This document shows positions 57,400-64,000 of a stretch of DNA of 64,000 nt, in pieces. A program made the translations under genes and the position numbers. This DNA is from Proteles cristata cristata. Lineage: Eukaryota > Chordata > Mammalia > Carnivora > Hyaenidae. The notes beneath the pieces are model-generated. The model did not search any database and had not been told where the DNA came from. It was given only the letters and a program-made list of their open reading frames with translations. The stretch is taken from positions 868,001 through 932,000 of the forward strand of contig JAESUZ010001057.1 in the NCBI GenBank assembly GCA_017311185.1, given 5' to 3'. Numbering within the stretch: position 1 is the first letter of the stretch; each line of letters begins with the position of its first letter.

Positions 57400-58931
57400 C
57401 TAGGAGAGAACAGGAGAAAAGGTCGGCCGCGTCCGACCCGGCTGATTAATTACTTAATGATTATCTCAGTTACTCAAATGCTGCCTTCCCGCCCACCACC
57501 AATTTCTTCCTACAATTGTTTTTCATTGCTGACGGGAGGACGACGATCCTCCTCTGACAGCTGTGCATCCTGGCAGCTCAGCGGCATAATTTACCCCCTA
57601 GTGGGCACTTGGGCTATAAGCAGCACCAGGCCCCCTTCAAACACAGAGCCTCTGAAGGCTTGACGGGAATAGCTGAAGAGCTTATGCCTCAATCCTGTCT
57701 TTTCTTCCTCAAGACTGGAGTGCAGAGAAACTGTCAGAGGAGAAGAAACGTTCAAATAAATACCAAATTATTAGTGGGGCATCTAGAAACCTCCGATACC
57801 TGAGGCAGTCTGAGGCTCGATTACACTTAGGGCGCTTAGTTGCACTAAGCACCATTTTTGTGGGGTTTTTGTTTGCTTCATCCTATAGCCAAGTCCCCAA
57901 GAAGGAAACATCTGCACAGCAATTTCTCCCACAAAGAAATGGCCACTATGCCAGAGGGCTCTTTTTTTGTTTGCATCTCTGTGGAGGGGGGAAGTGCCCC
58001 CTCCCATCTTCCTTAATTACCCAAGATCCTCCACTCTAACGCTTATTAGATACTCATGGTAAACTATAAATGACCACAGATAATATAAACCTTATTCTTT
58101 GCTCCTCAATAGCCCAAAGCCTCAAGCCAAGAAGTGAAGCCATCACCAGATTTTAGACACCAAAAATGGGGGGATCCTGGTGTAGACAAATAGGATTTCT
58201 CAGCCCATTACCCCTGTGCCAAGAGCATGCCATGACGAGGGCCACCTACCTGGCCTTCACGTACATGAAGAACCACACAGTTCCACTACAAAATGGTCTC
58301 TGTTTAAAGCATAAATGAAGCCTGCAAATAAATGCAAATCCACTGTTTCTGGTGTGCTTGTTCTCACACTGATAGGAAGAAGTGTTCCCACAGATGCAGC
58401 TCAGGAGCAAGCGCCCACAGCTCAGGGGACTAAGGTTCCCCAGGGGCATTTAATCTTCACCTACCACACTTACCACAGAACTGTTCCAACTGCTTCTATA
58501 GAAAAGGGAACATCACATCATTTTAGGTATTGTTAAACACACAGAAACATGAACTTGAGGCTTGGTGCTGATTTAATTTCAGAGAGAAAGAATTCCTACT
58601 TGAAAATTATGCAGGAGAAAATTTTGTCTTCTCAGAATTGGAGAGGAGGCAAACATTCAAGGGGAGCGAGAATCGAATACCAAGTTATTAGTGGGTTGGG
58701 AATGTATACATCTTCAAGTCTTTCGTGTTTGGGGCTGCTGAAGGCTCAACGGGGTTGAGTCTTTAGAGACAGAAAAAAGCAAAATGTATATTATTTTCTG
58801 AACCCTCGGAGGGTAGGTAGCTGGCCTGACTTTAGATGCCACAATGATTCCTGAAGAATCTGGGGGCACGCCAATGCAGTATTTAAAATAATGTAAGTAA
58901 AAGTACTTTGCAAATTAAAAAGCAAAATGTA
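57400..58931. other. Intron near the last exon, SINE-free
   Basis: Contains the weak CTCF-like motif and two loosely similar blocks (57750-57778 and 58670-58700, sharing aataccaa(a/g)ttattagtgg). No further exon supported. Confidence 0.45.
57593..57606 (-). promoter_or_regulatory. Weak CTCF-like motif near the last exon
   Basis: ttaccccctagtgg reads CCACTAGGGGGTAA on the minus strand: the core CCACTAGGGGG is right, but the 3' positions depart from consensus. It lies in the intron about 190 bp upstream of the terminal exon. Confidence 0.3.
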
Positions 58932-59150
58932 AGGGTGCCTGGGTGGCTCAGCTGGTAAAGCATCTGACTTGGGCTCCAGTCATGATCTGACAGCTCATGA
59001 GTTCAAGCCCGATATTGGGCTCCTTGATAATAGTGAGGAGCTTGCTAGGGATTCTCTCTCCTTCTCTCCCTCCCTCTCTGCCCCTTCCATGCTCGCTCTC
59101 CCTCTCTCTCTCTCCCTCTCTCAAAAATAAACAAACTTAGAAAAAAGATA
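58932..59150 (+). mobile_element. CAN-SINE in intron
   Basis: agggtgcctgggtggctcag to aaaaataaacaaact; antisense to the host gene. Confidence 0.9.
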
Positions 59151-59245
59151 CAAACTTAGGTCATGCTTCCCTAAGAACTTTTGTTTAAAACTCATGTTTT
59201 TACTTCCCTCCCCAATTATTTTGATTAATTTCTTACTGAACTTTA

Positions 59246-59473
59246 TTTTATTTTTATTTTTTTGATCTGTATTTATTTTTGAAAGAGAGAGAGAGAGAGA
59301 GATGGAGATGAACAGGAGAGGGGCAGAGAGGCAGGGAGACACCGAATCTGAAGCAGGCTCCAGGCACTGAGCTGTCAGCACAGAGGCCAATGCAGGGCTC
59401 GAACACACAAACCGTGAGATCATGACTTGAGCCGAAGTCGGACACTTAACTGACTGAGCCACCCAAGTGCCCC
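59246..59473 (-). mobile_element. CAN-SINE in intron
   Basis: Duplication ttcttactgaacttta on both sides (from 59230 and 59474). Same strand as the host gene. Confidence 0.94.
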
Positions 59474-59505
59474 TTCTTACTGAACTTTAAAATTCCATCA
59501 TGACC

Positions 59506-59527
59506 CGGGCGCCTGGGTTGCTCAGGG
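59506..59527 (+). mobile_element. 22-bp CAN-SINE head with intact duplications
   Basis: cgggcgcctgggttgctcag plus gg sits between ttccatcatgacc (59493-59505) and ttccatcacgacc (59528-59540). Only the SINE head remains. Confidence 0.75.
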
Positions 59528-59544
59528 TTCCATCACGACCAATG

Positions 59545-59890
59545 ATAATAGCTAACACTTACATAGTACTTACCAGGGGCCAGGTCTGTTCTAGTTTTAG
59601 AAGTTTTAGAGACCCCCTTTTTTTTTTTTGGTCCCCATGACTACTTGGGGAGAAATGACAAATATAAAACGATGAACCTAACAAAATAAGGCAGCCTAAG
59701 AAAAGAGCCGGGTGAGTGGGTTCTAAGCACTTTATACACAGTAACTCATTTAACCCTCATTAACAACCCAAGAGGTAAGAGCTACTCTTCCTGCTTTACA
59801 GAGCAAGAAACTGAGGTGCACACAGGTTATTTCCTCAAGGACACACAGCCAGCAAGTGGCAGAACCACTCTCCTGGGTGTCGGGCACCAC
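59545..59890 (+). mobile_element. MIR element, split by the left inverted-repeat arm
   Basis: Typical MIR text (acttacatagtactta…, then taactcatttaaccctcatt, gcaagaaactgaggtgca, acacagccagcaagtggcag) is interrupted at 59592-59719 by the inverted-duplication arm. Confidence 0.7.
59599..59719 (+). repeat. Left arm of intronic inverted duplication
   Basis: A 121-bp segment (agaagttttaga … ggtcccc … gatgaacctaacaaaataag … gggtgagtgg). Its reverse complement occurs at 60042-60154 with roughly 88-90% identity by eye. This arm interrupts an old MIR: the MIR reads up to 'ctgttcta' before it and resumes 'gttctaagcacttta' after it, so gttcta is duplicated at the edges. It looks like an insertion of a copy of the other arm. 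Confidence 0.8.
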
Positions 59891-60041
59891 ATGGCTCTTT
59901 GTGGCAGAATGCCCTCTCCTCCTCTTTGCATCCGTCCCCCCACTGCAGAGACTATTCAAGTCCTTCCTTCTTCTCTGGCACAAACACCAGAGCCCACAGG
60001 AAGCTCAGTGGTCCCTCGGCTCCCAAAGCGTGCTGTCACTT

Positions 60042-60154
60042 CCACTCACCCAGCTCTTTTCTTAGGCTGCCTTATTTTGTTAGGTTCATCTCTATATATG
60101 TCATCTCTCCCCAAATAGTTGTGGGGACCAAAAAAAAGGGTTTCTAAAACTTCT
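60042..60154 (-). repeat. Right arm of intronic inverted duplication
   Basis: A 113-bp reverse-complement partner of 59599-59719, separated by 322 bp of MIR-containing DNA. The shared block stops abruptly at both edges. The main length difference is the T/A homopolymer inside the unit. Both arms lie in the intron between the two coding exons, so the pre-mRNA could fold into a hairpin of more than 100 bp. Confidence 0.8.
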
Positions 60155-60617
60155 TTACATCTCCCCTCCACCCCAGCACCACCGTCAAGCACAGTGCTTT
60201 CACACAGCAGATGCTTAAGAATTTCATTCATTTAGTCTTTACAAATTTGTGACAAAAACTCTGTAAGGCACTAAGGAGTCACAGGTAAGATACTGTTCCA
60301 GTTGCTGATTGGCTACTACTTTCTCAAGCACATTGTATACTTGGAAATGAAGACAATGTTTTATCCTCAATTCTGTCCAATCTGTGATCAAGATGTAGGT
60401 GGGGTATTTGCTTTTTTGCAAAAATACTATCAAAAATCTGCTACTGGACCAAGAGTAAAGAGAGCAACCTTAAAAAGGAAGATTTTGAGCTCAGAAGAGC
60501 TGATGTTGATATCAACCAATATCTGGACCCAAATGTCACTCTCCCTGAATTTTTTAGAGGAAGAGAAATGCCCTCAGTGAAATGCTGTCACCTGGAACTG
60601 GACTGAGAACCAATTAC

Positions 60618-60774
60618 CTCTCATCAGAATCAAATCCATCCACAAAGAACTCTGATGCTAACTTCTCCTGGAGGAATCGATCCCAGCATTCCTTCTTGGC
60701 TTGGGCCAAGGTCCGAAGCATGTCTTTAGAAGTTACTTCCTGATTTAAACCTTTGATTCTTCTCAGTTTCTTCT
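60618..60774 (-). CDS. Penultimate coding exon of the same unidentified gene
   Basis: The minus strand shows a long pyrimidine tract (aatttcttctccttttctct) followed by tttttAG at 60776-60775, then 157 bases ending at a GTAATT donor (60617-60612). The exon enters with two bases of a split codon, holds 51 full codons and leaves with AG, which joins in frame to the exon at 57399. The peptide runs KKLRRIKGLNQEVTSK, then DMLRTLAQAKKECWDRF, then LQEKLASEFFVDGFDSDE. It is strongly amphipathic helix or coiled-coil in its first 40 residues and acidic at its end. Codon usage, absence of stops and the match of phase at the 3' junction make chance unlikely. The upstream frame stays open past the acceptor only by accident of the pyrimidine tract. 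Function unknown to me. Confidence 0.85.
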
Positions 60775-61620
60775 CTAAAAAGAGAAAAGGAGAAGAAATT
60801 AACAAGGAAAGTGAGTATAAAATGAAGCTAAATCTAAAATGCAACATGACAACTTAAAAATTCTCTCACTGATTATATTCACACTCCCTGCAAAAGAGAT
60901 TTTTTTTTTTTTTTTGAGGACAGGTAAAGGGAAATGTACATTTTTCTTTTTCCTTCACAATGTCTTAACTCTGGATTGTATCAAATAAATGTTTAACCCT
61001 AGAAAGGGAAAAGGCCATAGGCTCTCATAAATAAATCAGTGGCATGCCTTCTTTGAAATCACAGAAGCCAGCAGGTATCTCTCTAAGGAATTACTTGTTT
61101 TCCCTGGCTTGACATGTGTCAACTCCTTGAAAACAGTCTCAATAGTAAATGGTTTTTCTTTTTGTTACAGTGACATGAAGTAATTTCCAAACCTCGTGAG
61201 AAAGAATTAGAGATAATGATGAAAGACCCAGTGGTTCCATTAGACACTAAAATTGACTTGATGATCTCTATGTGTGATTAATTTCTTCATAAAAGAAAAA
61301 CAATCTCCCAACGTTTTTTAAAGTTACTCAGCTTGTGGCCTGGATGTTGGAACCTGATAAAAACAAATAGCTTGTAATTCCACTGAGTGGTCTACATGGC
61401 TTCCTGATGATAGAAGTTTACTTATTCTTCTTTGCATTTTAAGTGTAAACTATTGAACAACTGAAGACTAGAAGGAAGGGTATCACCATTTGCCTTCTGC
61501 CTCAATTCATTCTTGCCTTCAACTATAATAAATGTGTCAATGATGGCCTTTTGGAGGGGGAATATCAAGCTCAGACCCAAATAGAAACTTTATGATTTGC
61601 AATCCTGTTTTCATTTCTTC
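60775..61620. other. Intronic unique DNA
   Basis: A T16 run at 60900-60915; nothing else recognised. Confidence 0.4.
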
Positions 61621-61731
61621 TTTTTTTAAATTTTATTTATTTAAGTAATCTCTATACCCAATGTGGTGCTTGAACTTATGACCCTGAGATCAAGAGGTAC
61701 ATACTCTTCTGACTGAGCCAGCCAGAGCCCC
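61621..61731 (-). mobile_element. Short CAN-SINE (older tRNA-type)
   Basis: taagtaatctctatacccaa, gaccctgagatcaagaggta, gagccagccagagcccc. Confidence 0.85.
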
Positions 61732-61745
61732 GTTTTCTTTCTTTC

Positions 61746-61932
61746 TTTTTTTAATGTTTACTTATTTATTTTGAGAGAGAGAGAGTGAGCAGGGGAGGAG
61801 GAGGGAAGGAGATGGAGCTAGAATCCCAAGCAGGCTCAACTCAGAGCCCGACATAGGGCTCTGTCTCACAAACTGGGAGATCATGACTTGAGCCAAAATC
61901 AAGAGTCGGTCACTTAACCAACTGAGCCGCCC
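61746..61932 (-). mobile_element. CAN-SINE
   Basis: ttaatgtttacttatttatt start, head end gagccgccctg; directly beside the previous short SINE. Confidence 0.88.
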
Positions 61933-62417
61933 TGTTTTCATTTGTAAACATACCACATCACCTACCATCCACAGATCAAAGCAATAACCACCTTTCGTTG
62001 CTGCAGGTTACCACCAAGTGCTCACCCATGTAAAAACCCTGCAGTTGATAAAAGCTAAATATTTAAGGAATTTTTGCCTCCTTGAGGATGTGAAAAGCAT
62101 TATGTAGATCTCACACTGAGCTGGCTAAGTTTTTATAATTGGTGCTCTTGGTGGATTCTTTTTGATACAGGTTTATATGGCAATAAAAACAATATATTAT
62201 CTGGCCTTGGTTCTCAGGTGAAAGGTACTCTTTTGGGCTGGACAAAGTCTTTCCCTCTCTGAGTGTGCTGAGCTAATCAGTTGTGATCTAAGTTGGGGAG
62301 GTAGAAATAGATCCCGCTACATACTCCAAACCTGCCTGCCAATGTCTCCCAGACTCTCCCGCAGGCACAGAAATGGCTCTTATCTTCCTCAGAGAATGAA
62401 ATTTTAATCATCTTCCT
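61933..62417. other. Intronic unique DNA
   Basis: Nothing recognised. Confidence 0.4.
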
Positions 62418-62770
62418 TTTTTTTTTTAAGATTTTACTTTCTATTTTTTTAATGTTTGTTTATTTTTGAGAGAGAGAAAGTGTGAGTGTGGCAGGAGCAG
62501 AGAGAGAGGGAGACACAAAATCCGAAGCAGGCTTCAGGCTGTGAGCTGTCAGCACAGAGCCCAATGTGGGACTCGAACTCCCGAACCGTGAGATTATGAC
62601 CTGAGCTGAAATGAGACGCTTCACCAACTGAGGCACCCTGGCGCCCCAAGATTTTACTTTTTTAAAAGATTTTATTTGTAAGTAATCTCTATACTCAACA
62701 CAGGGCCCAAACTTACAACCCCCTGGATCAAGAGTCCCATGTTCTACTGACTGAGCCAGCCAGGAGCCCC
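62418..62770 (-). mobile_element. Short CAN-SINE split by a long CAN-SINE
   Basis: Outer short type (taagtaatctctatactcaa … gagccagccaggagcccc) interrupted near its poly-T end by 62441-62647. Confidence 0.87.
62441..62647 (-). mobile_element. CAN-SINE nested in short SINE
   Basis: Perfect 13-bp duplication aagattttacttt at 62428-62440 and 62648-62660. Confidence 0.94.
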
Positions 62771-62891
62771 CTACTCATCTTAACTGATTTTAGAAAAGAT
62801 CGGTGGAGTTTTAACTTCCCAAACCAGCCTTGACCAAGTAAATCATCAGCAAATCCATAAAAATTTCTTATGTCTCCTGGGCAAAGAGTAC

Positions 62892-62967
62892 CAACAAGCT
62901 GCAGGATGTGGTTCTCCAGCTTTCTCAGACGGTTGCTTCTTCTCCTTATCATCATTAAGCAGATGTT
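62892..62967 (-). CDS. Possible upstream exon of the same gene
   Basis: In a 220-bp patch of non-repeat DNA between SINEs, the minus strand has an acceptor-like ttctgttgtgtcctagtcag followed by 76 open bases: 25 codons plus one base. The residues include MIRRRSNRLRKLENHILQLV. It ends before GTACTC, a weak donor. The single leftover G would combine with AG of the exon at 60774 to make glutamate, so the coiled-coil pattern would continue without a break. A different frame of the same patch (…NDDKEKKQPSEKAGEP…) is also open for a stretch. The phase match has a one-in-three chance of being accidental and the donor is poor, so this is tentative. Confidence 0.3.
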
Positions 62968-62993
62968 CTGACTAGGACACAACAGAACTGTCT

Positions 62994-63166
62994 GGGGCAC
63001 CTGGGTGGCTCAGTTGGTTAAGCATCTGACTCTTGATTTGGGCTCAGGTAATGATCTCACAATTTGTAGGATCGAGCCCCATGTTGGGCTCTCTCCCTCC
63101 CCCCATGCTCCTTCCCCATGCCCTGTCTAAAAACAAACAAACAAACAAACAAACATTAAAAAAAAG
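62994..63166 (+). mobile_element. CAN-SINE
   Basis: ggggcacctgggtggctcag; CT tract shortened; (AAAC)n tail. Confidence 0.9.
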
Positions 63167-63167
63167 A

Positions 63168-63440
63168 GGAGCGCCTCTGTGACTCAGTCTTTAAGCCTAA
63201 GTGACTTAGGCTCAGGTCACTATCTCACAGTTTGTGAGTTTGAGTCCAACATCAGGTAAGCTCAAGCCCCACTTCAGGTGACCATGAGTCCTACATCAGG
63301 TAAGCATGAGCCTCAGGTGAGCCCCTCTTCTCTCTCCCTCTCTCTTTGCCCCTCATGGGATTCTCCCTCTTTCTCTGTCTCTCTGCCCCTTGCCCACTTG
63401 TGTCCTTTCTCTCAAAAAACAAACAAACAAAAAAGAACAC
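63168..63440 (+). mobile_element. Aberrant CAN-SINE with internal 22-bp tandem repeat
   Basis: Diverged head (gaggagcgcctctgtgactc), then three 21-22-bp units from 63249 to 63313 (a.tcaggt(a/g)a.c...ag.c), then CT tract and (AAAC)n. Confidence 0.85.
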
Positions 63441-64000
63441 AATTGTCACCCTCCTCAGCCAGGACTGAAGGCTGCAGGTATTACTATCCTAATTTTGGTG
63501 GCTTCCCGATAAATTTCACATTACACCCTGATGCTTCTCATTATCCATCACTCCACTTGTGTTTTTCTCATATCTTTCTCATACAGATCATGTACCAACT
63601 CGATTCTGACTCTTCTTTCTGTCCTTCCTCAAAGGCTTCTTCCTGAATTGCCTTTCCTTTCTTAAATAATTATTCCCAGGTTTGGTTTTGTGAAACATAG
63701 ATGAGTCTCATGGGTGTTTAATAATAAAAGGATACCACAGTTCTAAAGCAATCATTGCCCTAGACTGATCATTTTCTTTCCCCTTGCATGGGACAATCTG
63801 AATCTCTTTCCTGTATTTGGAGTCTCTCTAAATATTAATACTTAAGGCCACAGGACAGAAGATGTGTTCAGGAAACATTTAAAAAATTAAATGACTAACA
63901 AGAGGTAGAATGAATTTTATGTCAACAGGGTCCCATTCCAACAATCAACCTATTTAATATAACAGTTTTTTAGTACAACAGTGTTTCAATAGAATAGTTT
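63441..64000. other. Unique DNA at window edge
   Basis: A short acidic minus-strand frame near 63640-63580 is noted among the rejected items. Nothing else recognised. Confidence 0.4.

Noticed and set aside
58246..58302. Possible small minus-strand exon (cag … ggccag|gtaggt)
   Set aside because: Inserting it between the two supported exons shifts the frame into a stop; the acceptor lacks a pyrimidine tract.
63575..63645. Acidic minus-strand stretch (EEAFEEGQKEESES) between ag and gt
   Set aside because: The would-be acceptor is purine-rich and the composition follows from a polypurine run.

Overview
This is a vertebrate nuclear DNA window, almost certainly from a cat-family carnivore. The main evidence is about 55 copies of the tRNA-derived carnivore SINE (CAN-SINE, SINEC) in its long feline form: a head reading roughly ggggcgcctgggtggctcag, an internal tRNA-like promoter region, a (CT)n tract and an A-rich AATAAA tail. 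With these come 5'-truncated L1 pieces of several ages and old mammalian repeats (L2, MIR, MLT1-type LTR, a CR1/L3-like element). There are no bacterial features such as operons, CRISPR arrays or insertion sequences. Most open reading frames over 60 codons are chance frames or lie in SINE/L1 DNA.

The only protein-coding gene I can support lies at the right end on the minus strand. Two exons (60774-60618 and 57399-57261) have good splice sites, join in phase, and encode the last 97 residues of a protein rich in lysine, arginine and glutamate. A stop codon and a canonical AATAAA at 56780-56775 follow. I do not recognise the protein. A weaker candidate upstream exon (62967-62892) matches in phase and would extend a coiled coil.

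Layout: 1-13 kb is intergenic-looking DNA with L2, MIR and several SINE clusters, one of them a SINE inside a SINE beside a third. 13-17 kb holds old L1 3' ends and a GC-rich unique block at 15.0-15.4 kb. A CpG island of about 650 bp lies at 17.95-18.6 kb, contains a strong CTCF-type motif and has no gene I can attach to it. 20-29 kb is packed with L1 and SINE DNA, but a short unique island at 24.6-24.8 kb carries a perfect palindrome and a cluster of CTCF-like motifs. 31.6-34.7 kb is an old minus-strand L1 carrying a SINE that itself carries a young L1. From 38.9 to 48.7 kb almost no full-length feline SINE is present. 48.6-51 kb is again SINE-rich. 56-64 kb holds the gene's 3' end; its intron contains an inverted duplication of about 120 bp that no feature type I know explains.

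I found no new multi-gene system. The best leads are the unidentified gene, the intronic inverted duplication, the CTCF-like motifs with the orphan CpG island, and unusual SINE remnants (22-bp and 64-bp mini-SINEs with intact target-site duplications, and a head-to-head pair that lost its centre). Coordinates of old repeats are approximate because I judged them by eye.
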